Below are positions 12,301 to 19,499 of a stretch of DNA of 64,000 nt, one piece after another. Within the stretch, counting starts at the first letter, position 1; each line of letters begins with the position of its first letter. Both the position numbers and the translations under genes were made by a program. The stretch is from Spirometra erinaceieuropaei (Eukaryota; Platyhelminthes; Cestoda; Diphyllobothriidea; Diphyllobothriidae), in contig CACRXP010000660.1 in the NCBI GenBank assembly GCA_902702965.1, positions 196,104-260,103 on the forward strand, read 5' to 3'. The notes below the pieces were generated by a model. The model did not search any database. It saw only the letters and a program-made list of their open reading frames with translations, and was not told the origin of the DNA.

Positions 12301-12396
12301 GTCGACAAGGCCATGGCAAATACGAAAAAGCAAACAAGCCACTTACTGCAATGCTTGAACCGATGTCAACAGTCATTTTACCAATTCCTAGGTTGA
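331..12396 (+). CDS. Seven-exon gene for a predicted 250-aa secreted protein of unknown family
   Basis: Coding exons 331-376, 5350-5423, 5512-5596, 5693-5818, 9034-9131, 9216-9288 and 12146-12396 join to 753 nt (250 residues plus TGA). Every junction is GT-AG, and the phases 1,0,1,1,0,1 agree across all seven exons, which is unlikely by chance. Residues 1-19 are a classic signal peptide: a short start, then a leucine/isoleucine core, then TSCLA. The mature part has four cysteines (57, 63, 237, 241) and three N-glycosylation sequons (N38, N182, N194). It alternates short hydrophobic stretches with polar ones, as beta-rich extracellular domains do. I do not recognise the family. AATAAA lies about 145 nt after the stop. 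Introns 1, 4 and 6 are long and filled with mobile elements. The last exon could instead be spliced onward at a weak GT, so the C-terminus is the least certain part. Confidence 0.72.
377..3190. other. Intron 1, first part: no recognisable feature
   Basis: The stretch has mixed composition. Its short open frames show no family resemblance and none has paired splice sites. I found no repeat shared with other parts of the window. Confidence 0.3.
3195..3620 (+). pseudogene. Penelope-like element fragment (family A), GIY-YIG tail
   Basis: Between 3290 and 3520 a decayed frame carries a stretch of the type MTEHAGAARQNEASSEVVAH. It aligns with the same part of the copy at 18745-19245. From about 3545 a shifted frame continues with VIGHA, matching GGVIGHAGSTQ in the other copy. 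The front carries the family-A terminal sequence (GGCGATCGTGTC, then CTT repeats). There is no RT domain. It lies within intron 1 of the secreted-protein gene and is certainly non-functional. Confidence 0.55.
3226..3269 (+). repeat. (TTC)n microsatellite at a Penelope-like terminus
   Basis: About 14 TTC units follow the family-A terminal sequence GGCGATCGTGTC. The same arrangement recurs at 4167-4207, 19434-19499 and, inverted, at 18626-18658. The microsatellite is therefore part of the element terminus. Confidence 0.8.
3690..3765 (-). ncRNA. Decayed hammerhead-type sequence of Penelope-like family A
   Basis: On the minus strand the family-A hammerhead order can still be followed: CTGAAGA in the core position, a GGATT/GAATCC stem II, and an AATAAA-containing 3' side. 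The GAAA and ACGT parts have mutated. It is presumably inactive. Confidence 0.4.
4036..4077 (-). ncRNA. Hammerhead ribozyme, Penelope-associated dimeric type, minus strand
   Basis: On the minus strand CTGATGA (4073-4067) is followed by a 6-bp stem II with one G-U pair and a six-base loop. GAAA (4047-4044) and the self-complementary ACGT then C (4044-4040) come next. Stem I is GTCT with AAGC, with one mismatch. With no loop in stem III, the ACGU of one molecule can only pair with the ACGU of another, so cleavage would require a dimer. Confidence 0.6.
4097..4138 (+). ncRNA. Hammerhead-like sequence with damaged stem III, plus strand
   Basis: CTGATGA (4101-4107), stem II and GAAA (4127-4130) are present, and GTCT/AGGC can form stem I. 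The ACGTC element reads ACATC, which destroys the self-complementary stem III. It sits head-to-head with the minus-strand ribozyme at 4036-4077. Confidence 0.5.
4167..4207 (+). repeat. (TTC)n microsatellite after the family-A terminus
   Basis: About 14 TTC units directly follow GGCGATCGTGTC, as in the other family-A termini. Confidence 0.8.
4331..5267. mobile_element. Foldback MITE, diverged copy (TA target duplication)
   Basis: The element is flanked by TA on both sides (4329-4330 and 5268-5269). Its right terminus CACCTACTG is the inverse of the CAGTAGGTG end found on other copies. The arms share long stretches with the copies at 10402-11397 and 14439-15429, such as the GTAGGGTTGTAATATTGA segment and the GATTTTCAAT segment, mirrored about the middle. 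It lies inside intron 1. No transposase is present. Confidence 0.65.
5350..5423 (+). CDS. Exon 2 of the secreted-protein gene
   Basis: The acceptor is a T-rich tract ending TTCAG and the donor is ACG then GTGAGT. The exon enters in phase 1 and leaves in phase 0. It encodes the end of the signal peptide (CLA) and a segment ending in the sequon NIT. Confidence 0.7.
5512..5596 (+). CDS. Exon 3 of the secreted-protein gene
   Basis: The acceptor is a strong TTTCCTCTTTTCAG and the donor is GCC then GTACGT. The exon enters in phase 0 and leaves in phase 1. It carries the first cysteine pair, in the segment APCKAPNFCWQF. Confidence 0.7.
5693..5818 (+). CDS. Exon 4 of the secreted-protein gene
   Basis: The acceptor is ATGTCTTTTTAG and the donor is GTG then GTAAGT. 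The exon enters and leaves in phase 1. The encoded segment (IIGGRLSGDNAAAIFYP and following) has alternating hydrophobics typical of beta strands. Intron 4, which follows, is 3.2 kb and holds Penelope-like and hammerhead repeats. Confidence 0.7.
6398..7165 (+). mobile_element. Penelope-like element fragment (family B) between long inverted arms
   Basis: A decayed GIY-YIG tail at 6605-6855 matches the better-preserved family-B copy at 17857-18186; the shared nucleotide run spans ATTGCGTTACCTG and AAACCAGATCTTTGTAAAC. It is bracketed by two copies of the element terminus in opposite orientation, a left arm at 6398-6621 (minus sense) and a right arm at 6916-7138. The right end continues into the GCTTCGTACCGGGG segment that also begins the 17773 copy. 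It lies in intron 4 of the secreted-protein gene. Confidence 0.65.
7568..7612 (-). ncRNA. Hammerhead ribozyme repeat copy H1 (closed stem III)
   Basis: Read on the minus strand: stem I 5' side GACTTA, CTGATGA (7606-7600), stem II CGGT-AACG-ACCG, GAAA (7585-7582). Then comes C-AGCC-G, which with A and U closes a 2-bp stem III under a tetraloop. The GUC cleavage triplet follows, then TGCGTC. Stem I has one mismatch compared with copy H2. The core matches the CUGANGA/GAAA/UH hammerhead consensus. Confidence 0.65.
7698..7754 (+). ncRNA. Hammerhead ribozyme repeat copy H2, best preserved
   Basis: Outer stem I is GGCC (7698-7701) with GGCC (7751-7754). Inner stem I is GACGTA (7705-7710) with TGCGTC (7744-7749). 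The core is CTGATGA at 7711-7717, and stem II is UGG/CCG with a loop. GAAA is at 7732-7735. Stem III is A-C/G-U closed by loop AGCT (7737-7740), and the cleavage triplet is GTC at 7741-7743. All conserved catalytic positions of a type I hammerhead are present. A U-U mismatch instead of the usual G-C closes stem II and is the main deviation. It lies in intron 4, in sense with the host gene. Confidence 0.72.
7930..7986 (+). ncRNA. Hammerhead repeat copy H3 with mutated core
   Basis: Stem I (GACGTA/TGCGTC and GGCC/GGTC), the CGG/CCG stem II, GAAA (7964-7967), the A-C/G-U stem III and GTC (7973-7975) are kept. The CTGATGA box reads CTAGTGG (7943-7949), so it should not cleave. Confidence 0.6.
9034..9131 (+). 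CDS. Exon 5 of the secreted-protein gene
   Basis: The acceptor is a TA-rich tract ending TTTATAG and the donor is CGG then GTGAGT. The exon enters in phase 1 and leaves in phase 0. It encodes a segment including VKVIDTIYVSPEEKINQRL. Confidence 0.68.
9216..9288 (+). CDS. Exon 6 of the secreted-protein gene
   Basis: The acceptor is TAATCCTTTCAG and the donor is TGGA then GTAAGT. The exon enters in phase 0 and leaves in phase 1. It encodes SIFVVGSMDLKP followed by a hydrophobic LLLV strand. The 84-nt intron before it is short, as are introns 2 and 3. Confidence 0.68.
10402..11397. mobile_element. Foldback MITE copy in intron 6 of the secreted-protein gene
   Basis: The left end follows TA (10400-10401) with CGGTAGATGTGTTAACTCG. 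The sequence GTTTTCGACTCGAAAAG near the left end returns inverted at about 11336, and the arms mirror each other through the central region around 10900. The right end is degenerate. No coding capacity was seen. Confidence 0.65.
12146..12396 (+). CDS. Terminal exon 7 of the secreted-protein gene
   Basis: The acceptor is TTTATTTCTGTTAAAG, entered in phase 1. The exon stays open for 82 codons to a TGA at 12394. It contains two NET sequons, a proline-rich stretch (PVPLPPL) and a C-terminal cysteine pair (C237, C241). Confidence 0.62.
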
Positions 12397-12539
12397 GAGC
12401 CCTCTGACGGTACGGATGATTCCTTAAGAAGGCGTAACTGACATTTCACAGATCACATTGGCCGAAATTCCATGGCAAATAAGCCCAAACTAAATTGCTC
12501 ATGTTGTAAGTTCTTGTCGATTTGTTTTGCCAGAGCACA

Positions 12540-12545
12540 AATAAA
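12540..12545 (+). promoter_or_regulatory. AATAAA polyadenylation signal
   Basis: A canonical AATAAA lies about 145 nt downstream of the exon 7 stop. It is in the position expected for the 3' end of the secreted-protein gene. Confidence 0.45.
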
Positions 12546-13224
12546 AGAATACAAAAAACTGCGTCATTTTTCTCGCTCCATCAACATAACCGAGTTCGGG
12601 CCTTCTCGGATCAGACACGTAACGGGTTTAGTCAATCATAAGTAAAAGAAAATTGGGTAGAAAATTGATCGCGCGTTTATATTCTTTGCAGCAAGAACCT
12701 GCAACTTGCATATTTGCCTCCATTCGTGCAAAGTTAGTAATTTTAAAACAGTACACTCAGTAAATGAGAACAAGTCATGTTTGCTGAATCGAAAGACGGA
12801 AGCTTGAGATGACGACGTGGCTTCCATCCCTAAGAAATCTGCTAATTTTGGTCCTAAATCCCCCCGTAAAATTGTATGCTCCTTCACATTTATGAAGCTC
12901 GCTGAATGAGTTGCCCTAAAGTTGGTTTTGCTAGTCTCCTCCAAGTAAGCCCACCCTTCAGAATTTGAACATAAAGCCCGGGGTAGTAACTTGAACGCCG
13001 TAACTCTTGCGGATCACTCAGAGAGCTTGACAAGGGTTGCCGCGCGTATACGGGTGCATTTCTCGACCGCTCTTCCGCTGTAAACACAGCCTCGTTCCAC
13101 CTCGTCGTCCTCCCCCTCTTCAGCAAAACATTCGAGTGTGGCTCGACTGACCGGATTGTTTCTTGACTTAGAGATTATTTTGCTTTCCGTCCTCAATTTG
13201 TGCATTCCGGCAAGCGGAAATCTA
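12546..13224. other. No recognisable feature
   Basis: Intergenic sequence downstream of the secreted-protein gene. Only short unconvincing open frames are present. Confidence 0.3.
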
Positions 13225-13900
13225 CCCTTCTTCCTGATGACTGCGGAGTCCTTTAAGATCCCATTCTATTACGTCGAATCTTTCCACTTCACACTGATGA
13301 TCTGAGATTGTCCAGTGACTGCCTATATGTTAAGTGTGCCGATGACGTATTTGCTGGCCACCCTATTAAAATTAGACGCACCTCCAGTTTCAGAAGGATG
13401 ACTTGGACCATGTTTCTGCATGATCGGCGGAAAGTGGTTTATTCTTGCTAATCAAAAATAAATCCAATTTGTGTTTCGACTGCGACCCTTTCCCATTCCC
13501 GAATCCTTTGACATTCTTCCTAACGAGGTATTCTCGTTCCGGTATCCTGGTGTTACTCTGTCCTCAAATGTCTCATTCTCCCTTCATATTGAAATCATTT
13601 CACAAAAATTCGTAAATTTATTCATTAGATTACTCGGTTATATTCCTATCGCACACCTTAGTTCATAATCTGATGATTTATAGGTACCGCAACCCCCCTT
13701 GCGTTCTTTATTGGTCCCTGGTTATTTTTCCTGCTTTGCTTAAAAAATGTACTTAGTTTGAAACCTGTCTTTGGAATGCTGTCTTCTGTTCCCGGTTTCC
13801 CTTATGTCCTTTTAGGTGACAAGTAAAAACACAATGACATTTCACACCGATCAGGCAATTTGTTGATCGAAGTCTGAATAACTTTGTCCTTTTCCTTCAC
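13225..13900 (+). pseudogene. LINE reverse transcriptase remnant
   Basis: A decayed frame carries HTDDLRLSSDCLYVKCADDVF, where CADD stands in the place of the YADD catalytic box. It continues after a frameshift with a PIPESFDILPNEV segment and then VTLSSNVSFSLHI, the conserved segment after the RT palm in CR1/Jockey-type LINEs. Stops and frame changes show it is dead. Confidence 0.62.
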
Positions 13901-14187
13901 CTTGAATGAATGATTACGAAGCCTTTCCGTCTGTGGCATATTTCCTGCCGTGCACTGGCATATCCACGTTCAGTTTAACAAACTCTGGCATGACATGTGA
14001 CCTGTGAAGTGACCGAAATACGGAAATTGAGACACGAATTTTCCCCATAATAGTTGTGCAGTTTTATACGCACCCATTTGCTCTCGCACCATCCATTAAC
14101 TGGTATTTGCATGTGGTGATTAAACTGTCTTCCTGAAGGAATGAACGAAAACTCCTGTTCCGATGTGTTTTGTTGCCAGTTTATTTA

Positions 14188-16149
14188 CAGTAGGTGTGCT
14201 AACTCATGAAATATTGATCGAAATTCTTAGATGCGCTTTCGACTTGAAAAGATTTCATAAGTAGGGTTGTCATATTAAATATTATGCACCGTTAACCCAA
14301 GATATTTCTGTTACTTCGGAAATCCATAATTTGGATGAACTTTTCGGCGACTTTCGAAGACTACACTTTGCGAAAAATGACTGCTTTATTAGTATGAATG
14401 TTCCTCATTGACTTTTGACGCTCTTAGAAATTCGAATACAGTAGATGTGCTAACTCATGAAATGTCAACCAAAATTTCGACATGCGTTCTCGTTTCGAAA
14501 AGAGTGTAGTGTTGTACAACTAATCATGATGCAGCATAAATGTATAATGACCCAGTTACCTCAGGGTGTTGGCTTTCGAAAGAACTTATTTTCAGCTGCA
14601 TGCAAGATCTATACTCTGCAAAAAATGACTTCTTAAGAAGAATGTACTTTTCTCATTGATTTTCGATGACCTTGAAAATTCAATTATATTTCATGAAAAA
14701 CATGCATAAAAATATTTATTCTTTTACTTATTCGGTAGAAAATTACGTCTTCTTTCGATTATATACACAAAAGAAGAGTATAATTCGGTTTTAAAAAAGT
14801 TTCTAATTGTGAGATTTTTTAATACCGCTACATGGCCGTTCATGAAACGTTATGTACCTGCATTTACTAATGTGGCTTGTAAAGTTATCAATATTGCTCA
14901 AATCCACTGCTTAATTTTATGAACCTCATATAATCTCCTCTTAAAACCGTAGAGAACTGCATGGTTTTCCGTACACGGAAAATATACAGTTTGTAGTTTT
15001 GAAACCCTGAATGCAAGTGTAACAGCAGGTCGGGTTCAAAATTATTGGGGAATTAGAAAAGTGTTTTACAAACCGAATTATACTTTTCTTTTGAGTTTGA
15101 AATTGAAAGAAGACGTGATTTTCTACCGAACAAGTAAAAGAATAAATATTTCTATGCGTGTTTTCCATGAAATATAATTGAATTTTCAAGCGCATCGAAA
15201 ATCAATGAGAAAAGTGCATTCTTCTTAAGAAGTCATTTTTTTGCAGAGTATAGATCTTGCATGCAGCCGAAAGGAAGTTCTTTCGAAAGCCGACACCCTG
15301 AGGTAACTGGATCATTATAGATTTATGCTGCATCATGATTAGTTTTATAACACTACTTAATTTATCTTTTCGAAACGAGAACGCATTTCGAAATTTTGGT
15401 TGACATTTAATGAGTTAGCACATCTACTGGATATTTAATCGAAAATATGGAAAAAAATATTTATGCCCTTTATTCACTTGGAAGAAAATTACGTCGTTTT
15501 AAATTTTTTTTGTTTGAAAGAAGGGTTTAATGCGGTTTCAAAAGAGTTTCCAATTATGAGATTTTTCAAGACTGCGAAAAGCTCGTTTGTGAAACATCGA
15601 TCTCTGCATTTACTAATGTTGCTGAAATCCACTGCTCAATTTTATGAACCACCTATGGTCTCCTCGTAATAGCGTATAGAAATATATGACTTTCCGTACA
15701 CGGAAAATATACAGCTTGTATTTTAGAAGCCTTGAATACAAGTTTAACAGCAAGAAGGCTTCAAAATTATTCAGGAGATGGAAAGGTTTTTAAGACCGAA
15801 TGATAGCCTCCCTTCAAGTAATAAATCGGACAATGTAAGCCTCTGCCAAATGAGTAAGAGAACACATATTTTTCTACATGTTTTCTATGAAATATATTTG
15901 AACTTGCAAGGGCATCGAAAACCAATGAGAAAAAAAGCATGCTACTTATACAGTCATTTTTTACAGAGTGTAGTTTTCTCATGTGGCCGGAAATAAGTTC
16001 CTTCAAATGCCAACATTCTGAGGTAACTGAGTTTTTATGGGATTATGCTGTTGGGTGATTAACATTGCAATCCTTCTTTAGTAATCTATTATGGGCTGAA
16101 ACGCATTTAAGAACTATGGTTAACATTTCATGATTTAGCGCACCTACTG
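14188..16149. mobile_element. Foldback MITE split by a second, nested foldback MITE
   Basis: The outer element starts after TA with CAGTAGGTGTGCTAACTC (14188) and ends with CACCTACTG before TA (16149). Its left arm is interrupted at 14438 and resumes at about 15430 at the equivalent template position, where the outer sequence continues towards GAAGAAAATTACGTC. Removing the insert leaves about 970 bp, the usual size of the family. Confidence 0.65.
14439..15429. mobile_element. Nested foldback MITE, near-perfect ~990-bp palindrome
   Basis: The left end CAGTAGATGTGCTAACTC and the right end ending GTTAGCACATCTACTG are inverted copies. The match continues inwards for most of the length; for example ATGACTTCTTAAGAAG at about 14627 is mirrored at about 15222. 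It is inserted at TA. There is no transposase, so it is non-autonomous. The CAGTR ends and the TA target point to Tc1/mariner-type mobilisation. Confidence 0.72.
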
Positions 16150-16299
16150 TATTTCCAGAAACAGAAGGCTTGGAATATGGACCTGTGCAGAGGTATTGCT
16201 TGACTTACAGGGCATCTGACGGTCCTGCAGAATGGTAGTGTGGTTCGAAATCTGTTTTATTGTTTAAGCCGTTATATTGTCGTACTTTTAATTCGTGGA

Positions 16300-16490
16300 T
16301 CACTTCAATGTACGCTGACCACCCACAACCCAACAGTCACTGCGGGGTATTTTTACTTCTTCCTCTGATACGTGTAGTTGATTTTCACCAGTTTTATTTT
16401 GTCAAAGTAACTGGTATTTGAACTAAATTACACAGGAACATAAAATTGTGCAAAAGTGTATTTTGTCTGAAAGAACGGCCATTCGCCTTC
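16300..16490 (+). pseudogene. LINE C-terminal remnant
   Basis: A decayed frame contains HPQPNSHCGVFLLLPLIRV. It aligns with the HPRRNSHREVFLFLPLTRT segment near the end of ORF2 in the LINE at 28569-33376. Downstream agreement is weak. Confidence 0.42.
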
Positions 16491-16679
16491 TGCATTTACA
16501 ACTACTTCCACAATTTCCAACTGCCAGATCTACTGAATCTGTAGTGATGGGATTCTTTGTCTTTGGACTTTGCACGCTCTCATATCGGCCACTCGGCCGG
16601 TAAATTCCTCGGCCGACGACATGCAACTCTTCATCCATGCATCCCTTGTTTGAGGAAGACATAAGTTTCTATCAGATTA

Positions 16680-16951
16680 GTAAAAAACTTATTTTTTATA
16701 CATGTTTTCTAAGCAATATATTTAAATTTACAAGGGCATCTAAAATCAAGGGAAGCCGCTTTTTACAGAGTGTAGTCCTCGAAGGCGGCCGGAGAGAAGC
16801 TCGTTAAAATGTCGGCTCCCCGAGGTAGGTGAAATATCTTGGGACTAGACTGCATGGTAATTTATATTAAAATCGTACTTGGGAAATCTTTTCGGTTAGA
16901 AAGCGCATTTCAGAATTCCGGTAAACATTTTATGATTTAGCACGCCTACTG
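16680..16951. mobile_element. Half of a foldback MITE (right arm only)
   Basis: The sequence from TACATGTTTTCTAAGC to the terminal GCACGCCTACTG, followed by TA (16952-16953), matches the right arm of the other foldback elements. The left arm is missing. Confidence 0.55.
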
Positions 16952-16953
16952 TA

Positions 16954-17760
16954 TATTACGGTGAACCAACAAGACGCACTTTTAACCTATCACGACGCGT
17001 TCACAGCCGTTATTTGGAAGGTCGCCAGTTGGCGAGACGAGATACTGCCTAGAGATGCGAGTAGACAGCATTGAAAAGTGCGGACTGGATGACCAACAGA
17101 GAAGCTTCGTTCGCCTGAACTTTCTACGTCCTCTCCCTGCAAGCCATCCCCGGAGCCGACAACAGACATTGGCAGCGGGTGCAAAAGGATGGAGTATTTA
17201 AATAAATCAGTCTCCGCGTAATCACATACTTGTGGGACCTAAGCACTGAAAGTGTTCTCAGAGTGCCACAATAATCACGCCCCAGTCCAGCTTCAGGGGA
17301 GAACGGGAAAGACATCAGTGGGAGAAGTATATTCTGTACCGGGGCCTGGTGGCTGTCAAAGCCCCCGACACGGGGCCGGCTGTGGTCCCGCACGTCCGTT
17401 CGCTAGGGTGATGCGGGCGTGAGTAACTAAATGTCACGTGAGAGTCAGTCAGTTTCAGACTGGCCAGTTAATTGGGCGATAGTGGAGTTTGTTGTGCATG
17501 TGATTGGCCATCATCGGGGCTGGATGTGCTCACGCTCTAGCGCTCGGGTGTCGTGATCACACAGCCCCCAGCACGGCGTGGATGCCAGAGGCGGAAGGCT
17601 TAAGCTCGTTTGAGCGCTACATAATTACTAAAAGTAACGACTAAAACAAGCATCACCGACTTGTTTACTTGGCGCAACGAATGCTTGGGCGTCCGCGTGC
17701 GTGCTGATTACGGTTACGAGTTGGCCCTGGCGTCAGATATTGACCTTATAATTATTCAAC
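16954..17760. other. No recognisable feature
   Basis: GC-richer intergenic DNA with no frame or repeat that I could place. Confidence 0.3.
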
Positions 17761-18482
17761 AATCCGACCTACTTGAATTTGAAGCATTTTGTCCCCGGTA
17801 CGAAGCTGAAGTAGGCAAGAACAGCAGGATTTATTGGCACCAAGGATGCCCTGCCAATGCACGCCACGTCAAATTGTGTTTATGAATTCCCATGCACTTG
17901 CGGATGCAAGTACATTGGGCGAACGCAAAGGCAGTTGGCAGCCAGATCCATTGAGCACCTGCCCAAGTGGCTCCTTAGACAAGAAAATAAGATCCCACGT
18001 TCATCCATTACAAAACACCTACTTGATACTGGTCACACCGTCGACCCCAAAACTTCCTTCCGAGTACTTGTTCGGGCACGAACAACTCGGATATTGCGTT
18101 ACCTGGAGGCAGCCTATATACGACGAGTGAAACCAGATCTTTGTAAACAATTGGAGCACGTGGTTAACCTAGCATTACCATGGTAGCATCTGGCTCCATG
18201 ATTCCCCCTCTCTCCTCTCATTTTTTGCTCTTTAACGTTTCCTTCTTTTTCACTTTCTTCCCCTACGGCGTTTGTGTTATTAACTTTATCGATTAGCCAA
18301 CTTTGCCCAAAACCCTAACCTTGATGTTTCTGCATCGATTTTCTGCATGAATTCAAATCTGTTGTATTGTTCTCACTCGTTATCCCTCTTATGAAGCGAC
18401 AGGAAGCAGCTGAAGAGCAGTCGCGAAATTTTTTGGTGCCAATAAATCCTGCTGTTCTTGCCTACTTCAGAATCCGACCTAC
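17761..18482 (+). mobile_element. 5'-truncated Penelope-like insertion (family B) with 12-bp target duplication
   Basis: The 12-bp AATCCGACCTAC occurs directly before (17761-17772) and after (18471-18482) a 698-bp insert. The insert starts with an inverted piece of its own terminus (to 17843) and runs through the GIY-YIG coding region. It ends with the terminus in forward orientation (18434-18470, CCAATAAATCCTGCTGTTCTTGCC). The RT domain is absent. An inverted terminal piece at the 5' end is typical of Penelope-like elements. Confidence 0.75.
17857..18186 (+). CDS. GIY-YIG endonuclease domain of a Penelope-like element
   Basis: This is an open frame of about 109 residues. Near the N-terminus VYEFPCTCGCKYIGRTQRQL carries the VYxxxC and YIGRT features of the Penelope GIY-YIG domain. 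EHLPKWL follows, then LLDTGHTVDP and a basic C-terminal region ending at the TGG-TAG. In intact elements this domain lies C-terminal to the reverse transcriptase and nicks target DNA. Here it stands alone, so the ORF is a 5'-truncated remnant that happens to remain open. The start codon shown is only the first in-frame Met; the coding match extends a few codons upstream. Confidence 0.72.
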   Translation: MHATSNCVYEFPCTCGCKYIGRTQRQLAARSIEHLPKWLLRQENKIPRSSITKHLLDTGHTVDPKTSFRVLVRARTTRILRYLEAAYIRRVKPDLCKQLEHVVNLALPW

Positions 18483-18625
18483 CATTACTGTCATCGTAAG
18501 CAGTGTTCAAGTTCAGCTCCCAAGAAGCTGGAGAGGGAATGACTGTTGATGCACAGAGGCCTGGATACTCATGACGGAAGCAAATCAATTTCGCGAGGTT
18601 TCTGGCTTCGACTAACCTGGTTCTG

Positions 18626-18658
18626 AAGAAGAAGAAGAAGAAGAAGAAGAAGAAGAAG
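18626..18658 (+). repeat. (AAG)n microsatellite, inverted element terminus
   Basis: Eleven AAG units form the outer end of the inverted family-A terminus. Confidence 0.8.
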
Positions 18659-18744
18659 ACACGATCGCCGGGACAAGAGCCTTATTAGTTTTACGTTTCG
18701 GATTCCTGCTCGAATCCATCAGGCGTCAGTTAATGAAACCGAAA

Positions 18745-19245
18745 GACCGACTGCCACGGCAAGAAACGTCTGGAGTCATTTATCGAATCTGGTGCAGTTG
18801 CGGACAAAGCAACTACGTCGGAGAAGCCGAAAGAGAACTCCAAACGTGAATGGCCGAACACGCTGCAGCGGTGCGGAGAAATAACGCTAGCTCTCAAGTT
18901 GCGGCTCATTCGACGGGTTCCGGCCACACATTCAAATTTGATGAGGCCGAAATTCTCGCAAGAGGTGACAACCGCGTGAGCCGGGAGCTGCTTGAGCCAT
19001 GATTTACTGGCCCCCAGTCTAGTAACAAGTGCAATGATTTTCCCATTCAATACTCCGGGATGAGACTTCGCCCAGGCGGAGTAATTGGCCACGCGGGGAG
19101 CACACAGGTGAACACTCCTTCCAACACCCGGGTCAGCGCGTCAGATGGCCGAGCAATCATCACACCAGCATCTAACGCACGTGATGAAATTGCAGCAATT
19201 AACGACGTGAATGTCGGCCATCGTGCCACATGCAACGATCCCTGA
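18745..19245 (+). pseudogene. Decayed GIY-YIG tail of Penelope-like family A
   Basis: The frame reads ETSGVIYRIWCSCGQSNYVGE and so on, with the Y...YVGE pattern of GIY-YIG. MAEHAAAVRRNNASSQVAAH follows, then a C-terminal region with GGVIGHAGSTQVNTPSNTR and ARDEIAAIND up to a TGATGA. At least two in-frame stops are present. A parallel minus-strand copy at 53739-54240 has the same order. Confidence 0.65.
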
Positions 19246-19355
19246 TGAAGGGGAGGGGGAGCGAGCCGTGAATATTCATAGGCATGCGGTAGCATGGATA
19301 CTGCATCCTATAAATACTGCAGCCGCATATGCATGAACCACCCTTATCTAATTTT

Positions 19356-19397
19356 GTCTCTGATGATGGATTCGAGCAGGAATCCGAAACGTCAGGC
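19356..19397 (+). ncRNA. Hammerhead ribozyme, Penelope-associated dimeric type, best copy
   Basis: Stem I is GTCT (19356-19359) with AGGC (19394-19397). The core is CTGATGA at 19360-19366. Stem II is GGATTC/GAATCC with loop GAGCAG (19368-19385). GAAA is at 19386-19389, overlapping the self-complementary ACGT (19389-19392), and the predicted cleavage follows C at 19393. One extra U lies between CTGATGA and stem II. It sits downstream of the GIY-YIG frame and upstream of the TTC tract, the position expected for a Penelope terminal repeat. Confidence 0.72.
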
Positions 19398-19433
19398 TAA
19401 TAAAGCTCTTGTCCCGGCGATCGTGTCTTCTCC

Positions 19434-19499
19434 TTCTTCTTCTTCTTCTTCTTCTTCTTCTTCTTCTTCTTCTTCTTCTTCTTCTTCTTCTTCTTCTTC
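19434..19499 (+). repeat. (TTC)n microsatellite
   Basis: About 22 TTC units within the family-A terminus. Confidence 0.85.
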
